DNA from: Acrasis kona
Taxonomy: Eukaryota > Heterolobosea > Eutetramitea > Acrasida > Acrasidae
NCBI GenBank assembly: GCA_026419775.2
Contig: JAOPGA020001779.1
Span: 1-64,000, forward strand
Direction: 5' to 3'
DNA length: 64,000 nucleotides
Shown piece after piece: positions 52,111 through 62,397 of this stretch; positions within the stretch are counted from its first letter, which is position 1; the number at the start of each line of letters is the position of its first letter. The position numbers were made by a program, and so were the translations under genes. Under the pieces are notes generated by a model. It did not search any database. It was not told the DNA's origin and saw only the letters and a list, made by a program, of their open reading frames with translations.

Positions 52111-54057
52111 TCATCTATAATCAATGCGCTCGTGTAGAGCAAGGAATCTGTCCTTGTTTTCTTCAAGCCACAATTGTGCATTCTGCTCATTTCTCAAATC
52201 CTCGGTATTTCCCACCTGCCAATCAAGCATTTCGTTTACAATGAAGGACATTGACTTTCCAGGTTTTATCCGCAAGAACGAAGCAATCACATTTCCATTC
52301 AACACAGTCCTCATGTTGACCATCTGTTCCACCATTTTACCATGGTCCGCAACACGAATGGCTTCAGCGAGTGCTCTTCCTCTGGACTCTAATCCACCAA
52401 ACATGATTTCATTTTCCAAATCATCAACTTCGTTTCCAACGGTGTCAATCACATTACTCAACAAACAAGCCTCTAGATAGAGATTCTTGACATCCTTCCT
52501 GATCCAATTTCCAACCAACAATCTCATGTCTCCTTGAATGCGTTGTAAGTAAAAGTCAACTTGTTCAGAGAATGTCAACTCTTTCACACTCGGGTCATAC
52601 ATTTCCAAAAAGTTCTTTATGCTTCTTGCGCCCTTTGCGATGGTGCAAAGATTATTCGATACATTTTGTGGTTGTCTCATGCCTACTTGCATAATGTTAT
52701 CAATTAATTCTTCCAAGTCACCACGATCTCCGATGCATGATGTTAGTAGGCCGGCGTACATCAACAATGCTTGAGTTTCGGAATCTAAATGTAATTCTTT
52801 TGCTTGTTTGTACAAGTACCTCATCCTGAACATTGAATTGTTCCATTGAAGCCGATCCCAATTAAGACCTTGAGGGTCGTTATAAAGTAATCGGTCGTGT
52901 TTAATCTTTTTTGCTGGTTGTTTGGCAAACTCAGATATCTTCACTCCGTTACAGGTGGTCCATATCACATTCGCAACCTTCATCTCTGATAATAAGCTCA
53001 TGGCACCGACGGGATCTGTGCCCTTCATGATCTTGTGTATTTCTGTTCTGACGCGCTCTCTACTTATTTTGCTTTGTAATGCTTCCCTGACCTCTAGTAG
53101 TTGTGCTGATTCTATAATGTCGTCAATGATTAGAAAATTAAATGTAGCTGCAAAGCGAACGGTTCGAATCACTCTTAGGGGATCGTCGAGGAAGGTGCTA
53201 CGGGGTGGTAGTGGTGTTTGGATGATTCCGTTTTGCATGTCGTTCATTCCCATCCCTGTGAAATCTTCAATGGTGCCAGTGTTGACGTTGTAGAATAAAC
53301 TATTGATGGTCAAGTCGCGCCTTAGTGCGTCTTCTAAAGGTGTGCCCAAACGCATGGATGAAGGTATGCGCGAGTCTTGGTTCGCGTATTCTTCGCACCG
53401 TAAATTAACAAAATCAATGGCTTGCCCGTATATGTGGGTAGTTGCAGTCTCTAAATGTTTGGATTGGTCAGGGCGAGCTTCAATCACTCCCACTGCCTTG
53501 AAGGCCATTCCTTTTTCTTTAGCATATTCGGCTATATTCTCTGCAAAGTCTTTGCCTAGTGTATTGTCTAGGGCAATGTCAATGTCGTCACACTCCATGT
53601 CAAATAATTTATTGCGAATCCAACCGCCAGCAACACGCATAGTAGTTTCTAGTTTCCTTTCATTGTTGACTTTTAATAAGAAATCAAAAATCTTTTGTTC
53701 CACTGGACTGATTTCAATCTTGTAGTCGCTTTTCATTGGTAGACTTCTGTGAAATGTGAAACGATTGTCTACATCCCTTAACTCTCTTAATTTCTCCCTA
53801 CTGGACCACTTTGGGTTGTGAACACTGTCTAGCCTCCACCTATTATGCCTTCCGTGTTGAGGTACAGGTACTGATTGTATTTCTTCGTTGGTCATTATTT
53901 TTACGCGCTTACTCTCTAACTGTGGTGTTGTTGGGTGATAATCCCTTTTCATAAATATTGAGTGAACTTTAAATCCTGAGAAGACGTTCCACACCCCGAA
54001 GTTCGTCAATCTGTTCCTGCAACCCAGGAAACGAAGTGTCATAGAGGTTGTTTTCAA
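52111..54057 (-). CDS. TRNT1: tRNA nucleotidyltransferase (CCA-adding enzyme)
   Basis: Adds CCA to tRNA 3' ends. Single exon, 648 residues. Class II nucleotidyltransferase motifs: RVAGGWIRNKL, DDIDIAL (metal-binding DxD), RRDLTINSLFYN and DDPLRVIRTVRFAATF. The N-terminus MKTTSMTLRFLGCRNRL fits a mitochondrial presequence, and a second Met near residue 36 (MKRDYHP) could start a cytosolic or nuclear form, as in yeast CCA1. The C-terminal region is longer than in bacteria. Confidence 0.93.
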   Translation of the reverse strand: MKTTSMTLRFLGCRNRLTNFGVWNVFSGFKVHSIFMKRDYHPTTPQLESKRVKIMTNEEIQSVPVPQHGRHNRWRLDSVHNPKWSSREKLRELRDVDNRFTFHRSLPMKSDYKIEISPVEQKIFDFLLKVNNERKLETTMRVAGGWIRNKLFDMECDDIDIALDNTLGKDFAENIAEYAKEKGMAFKAVGVIEARPDQSKHLETATTHIYGQAIDFVNLRCEEYANQDSRIPSSMRLGTPLEDALRRDLTINSLFYNVNTGTIEDFTGMGMNDMQNGIIQTPLPPRSTFLDDPLRVIRTVRFAATFNFLIIDDIIESAQLLEVREALQSKISRERVRTEIHKIMKGTDPVGAMSLLSEMKVANVIWTTCNGVKISEFAKQPAKKIKHDRLLYNDPQGLNWDRLQWNNSMFRMRYLYKQAKELHLDSETQALLMYAGLLTSCIGDRGDLEELIDNIMQVGMRQPQNVSNNLCTIAKGARSIKNFLEMYDPSVKELTFSEQVDFYLQRIQGDMRLLVGNWIRKDVKNLYLEACLLSNVIDTVGNEVDDLENEIMFGGLESRGRALAEAIRVADHGKMVEQMVNMRTVLNGNVIASFLRIKPGKSMSFIVNEMLDWQVGNTEDLRNEQNAQLWLEENKDRFLALHERIDYR

Positions 54058-54098
54058 ATAAGAAAAAGTGTTTATAACAAAGTTGTATTTTATATAGT

Positions 54099-54679
54099 TT
54101 AGTTCAAAAGGATTCCTTTCATTTCATCTTGGAACCACTTCTTGGCCTCCTCCTTGGTTACCTTGTGTTGGACACCAACTCTACTTCTGCACCTCTTTCT
54201 TTGGGATACACGGCGACCTGCTCTGCCAAGAACGACGTAGAAATCCATACCGAAGATACCCATTGATGGATCGTATTTCATACCCAAATCAATGTGTTCT
54301 TGGATACCGAATCCAAAGTTTCCTGAGTCTGAGAAGTTCTTTTCGCGCAACTCGAAATCCTTGACACGGAGACCACGTGATAATAGTTCCTTAGCCTTGT
54401 CACCACGAACGGTGCAGTGGACTGCGATCTTTTCATTACGACGGATACCGAAAGTACGGATGGTCAAACGGGCTACATGAAAATTAATATTAAAGTACAT
54501 TAAATAAACGAACCCTTTGAGTAGACGGGTTCCTGTCCGGTCAATTGCTCCAAAACACGTGCGGCCTTGGTTAATCTATCACCAGTCTCTCCGGGTGAGA
54601 TGTTTAAGCACAACTTCTCAATGAACATTTGACGCATTGGGTTCTTCTTCTTATCTTTGTGTTGGGGCGCAGGAGTAGC
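54099..54679 (-). CDS. RPL11: ribosomal protein uL5 (RPL11), start exon unresolved
   Basis: Large-subunit protein contacting 5S rRNA. Exons 54679-54514 and 54472-54099, with a 41-nt intron, give about 180 residues: [36 protein letters not shown], the splice after PVYSK, then [37 protein letters not shown] and [13 protein letters not shown]. The first exon begins at an acceptor (...TGTTTAG | GCTACTCC), so the initiator ATG must sit in a tiny upstream exon I could not place; alternatively translation starts at the Met in KNPMRQ. Confidence 0.9.
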
Positions 54680-54941
54680 CTAAACATCAATTAATATCAA
54701 AGTCACATTTCACATGAACTCAGTGAACACAAACAGCGATGGAGCGTATTATATTGCTGCTATATCTTCGTTAAATTGTTTGATTAAACACGGTTCCAAG
54801 CTGCTGTGTTCCTTGAATTCTGCTTTAAAGTTGACGTACCATCTTATATGTTTTTGACAATTGTTTCGACAAACTTTTTCACACTCAAATCAGAATTTAC
54901 CAATAGAAAAAATTATAGTTTTTTACAATCAAACAATGTGA

Positions 54942-55253
54942 ATGAACAACAGCCGTTACACACGCAAGGATTGGCAAGAGAGGTGGAATTACAGCGAAAT
55001 GAGTCTCTTAATATCAGCATATAAAAAATTAATAGCAAATGATACAAACAATGTTCTCAACTGCATCAAAAGCGTAAAGGATTTAAAATCGGCACACATC
55101 AAACTTGTTCGCTTTACAAATAACACATACCACTTCGATAGTTAATTGCAAATCGAGTCTAATAAACAGAGCATTGAGCGAATCAGAGAACAATTTTCCA
55201 GAATAAGTTTCAATGGGATAATCTTAAGTTTATTCTATCTACAATTGGTATAA
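54942..55253 (+). CDS. small hypothetical protein
   Basis: Exon 1 (54942-55106, MNNSRYTRKDWQERWNYSEM) joined to exon 2 (55158-55253, SNKQSIERIREQFSRI...) over a 51-nt GT-AG gap gives 86 residues. Without splicing the frame ends at 55145 after 67 residues. Basic and helical. Not recognised. Confidence 0.35.
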
Positions 55254-55344
55254 CAGGAACTATTGTTCTAATAAATATGTAATGTTTTAAATCTTCTACT
55301 TTGTTTCGGCTCCTGTTGTCGTGGTTTGTAATAAACAACTCAAA

Positions 55345-56859
55345 ATGGACAAAACAAAATCGGATGCACTAACAAAGTTTTTACTCGCGCTGAGATTCAT
55401 ATTTATATTCACCACTGGATATATTCACCCTGATGAGTTTTTTCAATCACCTTCACCTTCAGCGTCGTTTATTTTGGATCATAACAAAGATGTATTAAAC
55501 GACCCTCTATTGACAGCGTGGGAATTTTTGCACGAATCACCGCAGAGGGATATGTTGATACCATTACTCACCACAGGGCCATCTTTTGCGATACTAAAGA
55601 TGTTCAATTTAACGCAGTCTTGGTGCCTATTGTACGCACCTAGAGTATGTTTGTTCATCATGTCGCTCGTCATTGACAGAATGGCTGACAGAGTTTTAAA
55701 TAATCACATCGGAAGCATACTGTACAGGTCTTTGTGGCCGGTCATGGTCTTCCACACTCGACCCTTCTCAAACACTATGGAGGCCTTTAGCATGGTTCTA
55801 TGCTTATACATAATGACGACCGTACATCATACAAAATATTACAAGTACATTTTACTTGGATTTGTATCATCATTTGGTTTATTTACAAGGTTCACTTTTC
55901 CAATGTTCGCCTGGCCCGTCGTGTGGTGCTCCGTATTCAACGAACCCGTACCTCTAGTCAAGGATTCTTTTGTAAAAAGAGTTGCTTATAGAGTAATTAG
56001 ATTAATATATTGGTCAGTGGGGTTCTTATTTACCTCCGCCATTTTTGTTTCTTTTGACACTGCATACTTTTCTATTGTAATGAATTCCAATGCAAAATTG
56101 GTTGTCGCTCCGTTTAACAACTTGTTGTACAACTTGGATGTGACTAACCTTGCCAAGCATACTCTACACAATCGTTTCCTACATTCTGGTGTTAATATGC
56201 CAATGTTGTATGGTCCACTGTACTTGATGTTGTTGTACATTACAATAAGACATTTGAGACGATCTATAAGAAGAGTTTATTCGTTCTTTACTAGTGACTT
56301 TGTATTAACAAAAGTAGCAAGTCGTGAAGCCATGGCCTTTGTCTGTGTTGTGAGCGGACTTGGTTTGATTAGTTTAGCTAAACATCAAGAACCCAGGTTC
56401 TTGATACCATTGTCTCTGCCAATGTGTTTAATGGCTGTTTGCCTGCACGAAGAGAAGGTGATTGACTTGAATAGGATCGTAACCTACGTGGTTGGATTCT
56501 CAACGTGGGCTGCTATATTCTTTGGCGTGTTGCATCAAATGGGCGTGCTAAACTCTTTGTTCTTCTTTCAACATTTATCTGGAGATGTCGTTTATCATCA
56601 TACATACATGCCACCTTCTTATCTTCTTCTCGATAATAAAAACATTCAAGTGCATGATTTGGGTGGCGGAGATATCTCTGAGCGCATTTTAAGTTTATTA
56701 TCGTCTCTCTCCAACAGCACGGATACATATATTGTTAGTGGAACACATTATATAGGCGTTGATTCAAATAAGTGTTCATCGTTGAGTTATTTACCACATT
56801 TTAGTACTGAAACATGGTCCTTCTTCATCACTATTTGTAAGTTGGCGAGGTTGCAATAA
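55345..56859 (+). CDS. PIGZ: GPI mannosyltransferase 4 (PIG-Z/Smp3-like)
   Basis: ER membrane enzyme of the GT22 family that adds a side-branch mannose to GPI anchors. Single exon, 504 residues, from the first ATG (MDKTKSDALTKFL). GYIHPDEFFQSPS is the family's lumenal HPDE motif after helix 1; TRPFSNTMEAF and KHQEPRFLIPL are further GT22 signatures. Eight or more membrane helices. HPDEFFQ favours PIG-Z/Smp3 over PIG-B. The secreted GPI-type proteins nearby are plausible clients. Confidence 0.88.
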   Translation: MDKTKSDALTKFLLALRFIFIFTTGYIHPDEFFQSPSPSASFILDHNKDVLNDPLLTAWEFLHESPQRDMLIPLLTTGPSFAILKMFNLTQSWCLLYAPRVCLFIMSLVIDRMADRVLNNHIGSILYRSLWPVMVFHTRPFSNTMEAFSMVLCLYIMTTVHHTKYYKYILLGFVSSFGLFTRFTFPMFAWPVVWCSVFNEPVPLVKDSFVKRVAYRVIRLIYWSVGFLFTSAIFVSFDTAYFSIVMNSNAKLVVAPFNNLLYNLDVTNLAKHTLHNRFLHSGVNMPMLYGPLYLMLLYITIRHLRRSIRRVYSFFTSDFVLTKVASREAMAFVCVVSGLGLISLAKHQEPRFLIPLSLPMCLMAVCLHEEKVIDLNRIVTYVVGFSTWAAIFFGVLHQMGVLNSLFFFQHLSGDVVYHHTYMPPSYLLLDNKNIQVHDLGGGDISERILSLLSSLSNSTDTYIVSGTHYIGVDSNKCSSLSYLPHFSTETWSFFITICKLARLQ

Positions 56860-57013
56860 AAATTCTTGTTTTATTAACATAGTTTTATCTTATGTGCTTC
56901 TCTCTGGTTCACAATTAATTTTCTTTACTCTCTCCGATACACATACAGTTGCTCTATAAAGGAAATGGTTATATTTTAATCAATGATATGGGCGCTAGCC
57001 CTATGTCTGATTT

Positions 57014-57337
57014 TTAATAAGATTTAGATTTTTTATTACGAAGTTGGTTACCACACTCACTTGATAATGCAACTCCATGCTCTTTCTGCGGCGCCTTAAT
57101 TGTTCTCTGTGCGGACGGATCTACATGTACCGCACTATCGTCAAAATAATGTGAAGGGTCTTGATTTAATTCATTCTCCTTCGCAGTAGTTTCCATAGCC
57201 TCTTTCAATGAGAAGTCGTGAATAATGCGCGGCAGCAGTCGAATCTGATCGCGGTACTTCTCCACGAGTTTGTCTATTCTTGGGCTTCTTGTTTTTCTGC
57301 ACGTCAGATGCACATACAATAAAAAATGTGGCTTCAT
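57014..57337 (-). CDS. small hypothetical protein
   Basis: 107 residues, single exon, MKPHFLLYVHLTCRK... A helical first half (RIDKLVEKYRDQIRLLPRI) and a hydrophilic tail ending NKKSKSY. Basic N-terminus could target mitochondria. Not recognised. Confidence 0.5.
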   Translation of the reverse strand: MKPHFLLYVHLTCRKTRSPRIDKLVEKYRDQIRLLPRIIHDFSLKEAMETTAKENELNQDPSHYFDDSAVHVDPSAQRTIKAPQKEHGVALSSECGNQLRNKKSKSY

Positions 57338-57538
57338 CTTTATAAGAGATATTTAATCAAATTTCATTCTTCCTCCTTATAATCTCACGATATAACAGGG
57401 TCGATTATGTATTTATTGTATTTGACTCTGGTAGTGGTTGGCTGTAATCTGTGGCTCCTGTTTACGAAGACTATTTATATCAGATTTACTCAACCATTAA
57501 TTTTAATTGTAATACAAGTCTAATAATGAACACTTTAT

Positions 57539-58333
57539 CTAAAGTTTCTTCGACTTTTTGCCAACAAAAGTGCTCAAGAATGCTAGTGCACAAGTAATGG
57601 CGCAGATAGCTGAGCCATAACCAGCCATCTGTGATACATTTGGAAAGTTATTCAAGTTGTTGGACCTGATTCCATACAAAGCCCAGGTCGCCACTGCAGC
57701 AAAAATAAAGTCTTTTTTGAGGTATGCCATAAGAACGGTCAATGTGATGACTGCTGCCTGCATGATAACAGACCATAATTCGTCATCGATGCCAAATAGA
57801 TGAACTTTTGTTGTCTCCGAACGTACAGGTTGGATGTAACGGGATATGGTAACTGCTGCACCAACGATTGTTGCAACACATAGCCAGGCCAGATACATGC
57901 TGAAGGGTGAATTTATGGCCAAAGTGTCAATAAATGATTTATTATTGTCCTGACCATATTTAACGTCGGCCCTTGCATACGTTATTATTAAAGTGATTAA
58001 TAACAACGTTATCATTATTTGGGCCATGTAGTAACGTTCGTTCACCCAAAAGAAGATCCACAGTGGATTAAGAATGTTTGTCAACGTAAACAAAATGCCG
58101 ACGCTTTGGTAATTTGGTTGTGATCCTTTAAATTGTCTGAATATGACAAATACTGTGAGAAGTGTATAAATTACACCCCATATTGCGAATGTACCATCGC
58201 TTGGGACAAACCTATTAGGGTTTTTGTGGCTGATATCCGCAACACTACGCTCTTGATTGGTGCCGATCAAAAAGTTGGCAACTATTGTGCCAATAAATGA
58301 AAGTAGATCGAGGGCACTTATTGTGTCTGGCAT
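57539..58333 (-). CDS. TspO/MBR-related membrane protein
   Basis: 264 residues, single exon, about seven membrane helices. PSDGTFAIWGVIYTLL and INSPFSMYLAWLCVATIVG match the recurring PxxxFxxxW and SxYLxW patterns of the TspO/tryptophan-rich sensory superfamily. TspO itself has five helices and binds porphyrins and cholesterol, but these longer eukaryotic relatives are uncharacterised. A lysine-rich C-terminus (GKKSKKL) faces the cytosol and could be an ER-retention signal. Confidence 0.7.
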   Translation of the reverse strand: MPDTISALDLLSFIGTIVANFLIGTNQERSVADISHKNPNRFVPSDGTFAIWGVIYTLLTVFVIFRQFKGSQPNYQSVGILFTLTNILNPLWIFFWVNERYYMAQIMITLLLITLIITYARADVKYGQDNNKSFIDTLAINSPFSMYLAWLCVATIVGAAVTISRYIQPVRSETTKVHLFGIDDELWSVIMQAAVITLTVLMAYLKKDFIFAAVATWALYGIRSNNLNNFPNVSQMAGYGSAICAITCALAFLSTFVGKKSKKL

Positions 58334-58420
58334 TTGATATTTTTGGACTGCTTTTTTGATTAACCAGGTTGATCAAAAACAAACTATTGTTGTAAGTTTT
58401 ATCCGGCTTTATTTTAGAAA

Positions 58421-58939
58421 ATGTTCAACACAATATCAAAGAGGACGCTGAGGTCACCGATCATTAGCAATCTATTATTCAGGCGATATGGTATTGATAA
58501 AAATTCTTACTTGAAGATTGCCAAAGACAAGATCATTGAGAAACCACAAGTAGAAAAAACAAAACAGGAATGGGAGGATCAATTAGGACGGGAGGGGTAT
58601 AAAATAATGAGGGAACATGGAACAGAAAGAGCATTTTTGCATGAACTCAATGATTTTAAAAGCAAAGAGGGCACATTTGAATGCGCAGGATGTGGAAACG
58701 AACTGTTCCCTGCGAGTGCTAAATTTGACAGTGGATCGGGCTGGCCTTCATTCTATGATGTCAAAAACGAACAAGAAAGTGTCATTCTGAAGACCGACGT
58801 CTCTTATGGTATGGTCCGCGTCGAGGTACTTTGTAACAATTGTCATTCACATCTTGGTCATGTTTTTGATGATGCTTATAGACAACCAACAGGGTTAAGA
58901 TATTGCATTAACGGTGCCTGTATAAGACATAAAAATTAA
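58421..58939 (+). CDS. MSRB: peptide-methionine (R)-S-oxide reductase (MsrB), probably mitochondrial
   Basis: Repairs methionine-R-sulfoxide. 172 residues, single exon. The basic N-terminus (MFNTISKRTLRSPIISNLLF) fits a mitochondrial presequence. The MsrB domain has two CxxC zinc pairs (CAGCG, CNNCHSHLGHVFDD), GSGWPSFYD and the catalytic Cys in RYCINGA. The usual GLRYCVNSASL is GLRYCINGACI, with an extra Cys. Confidence 0.92.
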   Translation: MFNTISKRTLRSPIISNLLFRRYGIDKNSYLKIAKDKIIEKPQVEKTKQEWEDQLGREGYKIMREHGTERAFLHELNDFKSKEGTFECAGCGNELFPASAKFDSGSGWPSFYDVKNEQESVILKTDVSYGMVRVEVLCNNCHSHLGHVFDDAYRQPTGLRYCINGACIRHKN

Positions 58940-59166
58940 AAAACTTTCATCCCAAACATTAAACTTGTAAAAAGTACAATAAACAACAACACGAAATATT
59001 GATCAGATACATTATACTCTACAGCTATTTCAGAACAGGTCTGTGATAATTTTTATAACATCATTTCCCAACTCGACATGTGCCCTCTTCAATACAATAA
59101 TTTTCCATCCAGAATTATTTTATTATGGTAAGAGTCAACTGAAAAAATGTTTCAAAAAATAAATAT

Positions 59167-61526
59167 TTATTGTGGTGGGTAATTTGGGTAGGATGGATAA
59201 GAAGGTTGCATATAACCATTTGGTGGTGGCTGGTAACTAGGATAATTCATTTGTTGCGGCGGAGGGTAGTTCATGGGTTGAGTTCCATAAGGTTGTGGTG
59301 GTGGTGATGCATAATAAGGAGGCTGTTGAGTATAATTAGGTAATTGGTTGTTGGCATAGGGGTTGGGTGCATAGTTCTGCATGTAGGGAGGTTGGTTGTT
59401 AGGTATGTAAGGATTAAATGTATTTTGTTGGTTGAATTGAGGAGGCGGTGAATTATATTGTTGTGGAGGTGAGTTGTATTGTGGCGGAGGTGTTGAATAT
59501 TGATGGGAGGGTGGTTGTGTCATGGTTGAATTCAAACTTTGATTGATGGACGATCTTGGATTATACTCTGGAGGTGCTTGAGTTTGTTGTGTAACTGGTG
59601 GTGATGGTTCATAATTATTAACGTTTGGTAATTCTTTAGGAGTAGGTCCGATGTTTACAGGTGAGGTTCTAATGTCTCCGTCGGTGACTGCTGGTGAACT
59701 TTGATTTGATGTGGGCGAGGCATTTCTTTTGAGTACTTCATCAACGATAGATGCGAACTGACTTGCTTTTGGTGATAGTTGTATGATTGGTGCTGCTGGC
59801 TCATAATCGCATATTTGAAGCTTTACGCTGGCCATGTACCGGATGTCATCGTCTTCTTCTTCTTGTCCCTCTCTGTCGGTAGGTTGGTCATGTTCGTTGG
59901 TTGACTCTTGAAGATTGTAAATGCTCTTGACAGAATTATGATTGCTGTTGTTCGGCACAGAAGATCTTGAAGATGGTTGATTAGGTTTCAAGTTGACCAA
60001 ATCAGCATACGACAGCATTTGATAGGGAACCTTATCAAGTGACTCATTAATCTTTTCAAACGGAACAAATGTAATAATGTCCCTTTCTTTATTTTTTGGT
60101 GTTAGAATCTGATCTATTTGATGCATGCTGTCGTCTTTTCCAATTCCAACAATAACAATACTGATTGGACAGCTGCGGCATTGATTGATTTCGTTCAAAG
60201 TAGCATCAACATCAGTCACGACTCCATCAGTAAGAATTAAAAGTATTTGATATGAGTTTGGCTCTTGGTGTGCTCTTGCGTGATGTATAATTTGTGCAAA
60301 GTTAGTTGGTCCACTCAACCGAACCTTTGATAAACACTCGCGATATGTTTTCACAGCATCTTCAATTCCACTCACTTTTGCAGAACCTCCAAGCGATGTA
60401 TTAAAACAATGCTGACTAGTGTTAAAATAATGACAAAATGACTAGTTACTGATATTTCATATTGTGGTGGGATGGAGGCGCCAAAACCATAAACAGAAAA
60501 TGATTCACTACCGTAGCTACTAATTACTTTTGCAACACTCCTCATGGCTTTTTCGTAATCACTTGACAATCCATGTAATGAATTATGAGCGTTAGAGTCG
60601 CCGTTGCTGCTTGTAAAGTCGATGGCGACCGAAAGCTCCATTCTGTAACCTCCACACAAAAAATCTAAAAATGATGGATTCTTTTTGATGCTTCCACCAC
60701 AAGGAGTTATGGTTCCACTTGGTCTTCCCTTTAGTGTTTCGATGGTGATTGGATATAGCATAGTTTCTACGACATCCCTAGCAGATAAATGTGCGGAACC
60801 TACAAGCTCATCCTTTGATCTACACTCAATTACATCGAACCGTAATTTTTGGTCAAAGTTACTACTGTCTGATAGTTGTAGTGGTAACAAATGAAAACCT
60901 GCCCATTGTACACTTGTTCCTTTTTGAACCTCTGATTCATAATAGATTTCTCCTGATACCTTACTAGAGCTAATACGTAATTTTACATCTGCTCGTTAAT
61001 AAACATTGGTTATGAGCATTAACTCACGGGGTTTCAGGAAAATGTGTCTTTTTTCTAATGAACCCTTCAAATGTACTTCAGCGACATGACAATATCCTTG
61101 TTCCTCTTCTGCCCTCACGGTCAAAGATACACCATTGATGGAAAGTAACTTTGTACTATTTTCGGACAACAAAACATCTGATAAGAGACTTTCTACTTGG
61201 CCGAATTCTTGAGAGTTATGAAGGATTTTAAATCGAAGCGTTTGAGGGTCTATATAAGTGAGTGCAGGTTGTTGGTCGACTCACGACTAAAATTGAAAGG
61301 AAACTTTAGTTGTGTTTGAAAGACAGCATAAAGGTTGTGAACAGTCTCCGTAGATTGCTCTACCAATCCAGATTGATTATCCCTGTTACATTTAAAAGCA
61401 ATATCTAATTGTATAAACCTACGTAACAGTCATAGAGACAGATGTGTTTACAGTGCTAATGTTCTGACATGATAAAGTGATGAAAATATTTGGCCTGTAT
61501 CCTTTCTGTCTCTTGAAAGTTGTCAT
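59167..61526 (-). CDS. copine
   Basis: Ca2+-dependent phospholipid-binding protein. Five exons: 61526-61423, 61382-61285, 61249-61028, 60988-60450 and 60411-59167, with introns of 40, 35, 39 and 38 nt; 735 residues. Two divergent C2 domains fill the first half (SVSMTVTDNQSG; FDVIECRSKDELVGSAHLS). The copine vWA domain follows: ELSVAIDFTSSNG, FSVYGFGASIPP, SHCFNTS across the last intron, LSGPTNFAQIIHHA and LILTDGVVTDVD. A long C-terminal Pro/Gln/Tyr/Asn-rich tail (PPPQYNSPP units) is unlike animal copines. The first C2 lacks the usual full set of Asp residues. Confidence 0.9.
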
Positions 61527-61568
61527 TTCTACGATTACAAAAATTTAACAAGTTCAAGCACAAAAACA
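61527..61568. promoter_or_regulatory. 42-bp space between divergent copine and oligoribonuclease starts
   Basis: The ATGs of the two divergent genes are 42 bases apart. The promoters must overlap each other or the coding regions. Confidence 0.45.
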
Positions 61569-62348
61569 ATGTACAGGGGATGCGTGCGTATTGGAGAGAT
61601 TTTATCGCCTTTCAAAATAAAAAAGATAGATCCTATGGCACAGATTGTATCGAACGAAATGAGCAAAATGTTGGGGAATTCTGTTCCCCAATTAAAATCA
61701 AGCGTCAAGCAACCACTGATAGACGAGCGTTATTTTAAAATGGCGGCTGAGAACCCCTATATATCATCAAACATTAAAAGTGGCATCAATTCTAATGCTG
61801 TGAATTTGACGGGGAGCGACAATATTGCTTGGGTGGATTGTGAAATGAGCGGCCTTGACCCAAACCATCATAAAATATTAGAAATATGTATGGTGATAAC
61901 GGACAGTAATTTAAACTTGATCGCCGAACATGAGACAATAACTATACATCAAAACGAGGAGGTTATTTCCGAGTTTAACGATTGGTGTAAAAAGCAGCAT
62001 CAAGAATCTGGGCTTACTGATAGAGTCAGACAATCTAGCTACACCAACGAGCAGGCCGAATTAGATTTACTTCAGTTTGCACGGCGATTTTGTGCCCCAA
62101 AACGTACTTGTTTGGCGGGTAATACAGTTTATATGGACAAGATGTTCCTACAAACATGTATGCCTAATTTAAATGATTACTTTCATTATCGCGTAATTGA
62201 TGTTTCTTCAATAAGTGAACTTAGTAAGCGGTGGAGGAGCGATTTGCACCGGAAGAGTCCCAACAAGTCAAACCAACATCGTGCCAGAATCGACATTTAC
62301 GAGAGCATAAGAGAGTTGATGTACTACAAAGAAAACTTCTTCAAATAA
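61569..62348 (+). CDS. REXO2: oligoribonuclease (REXO2/Orn)
   Basis: 3'-5' exonuclease that degrades the shortest RNA fragments. 259 residues, single exon. DEDDh motifs: WVDCEMSGLD (first Asp/Glu), LAGNTVYMDKMFL, and HRARIDIYESIREL with the final His and Asp. The first 75 residues form an extension before the domain; with its basic start (MYRGCVRIGEILSPFKIKK) it could direct the enzyme to mitochondria, as for REXO2. Orn is about 180 residues, so the extension is extra. Confidence 0.93.
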   Translation: MYRGCVRIGEILSPFKIKKIDPMAQIVSNEMSKMLGNSVPQLKSSVKQPLIDERYFKMAAENPYISSNIKSGINSNAVNLTGSDNIAWVDCEMSGLDPNHHKILEICMVITDSNLNLIAEHETITIHQNEEVISEFNDWCKKQHQESGLTDRVRQSSYTNEQAELDLLQFARRFCAPKRTCLAGNTVYMDKMFLQTCMPNLNDYFHYRVIDVSSISELSKRWRSDLHRKSPNKSNQHRARIDIYESIRELMYYKENFFK

Positions 62349-62397
62349 ATTATATTGTAACCAACAGTCAACTTATTTATCTGTACGTTAGAATATC

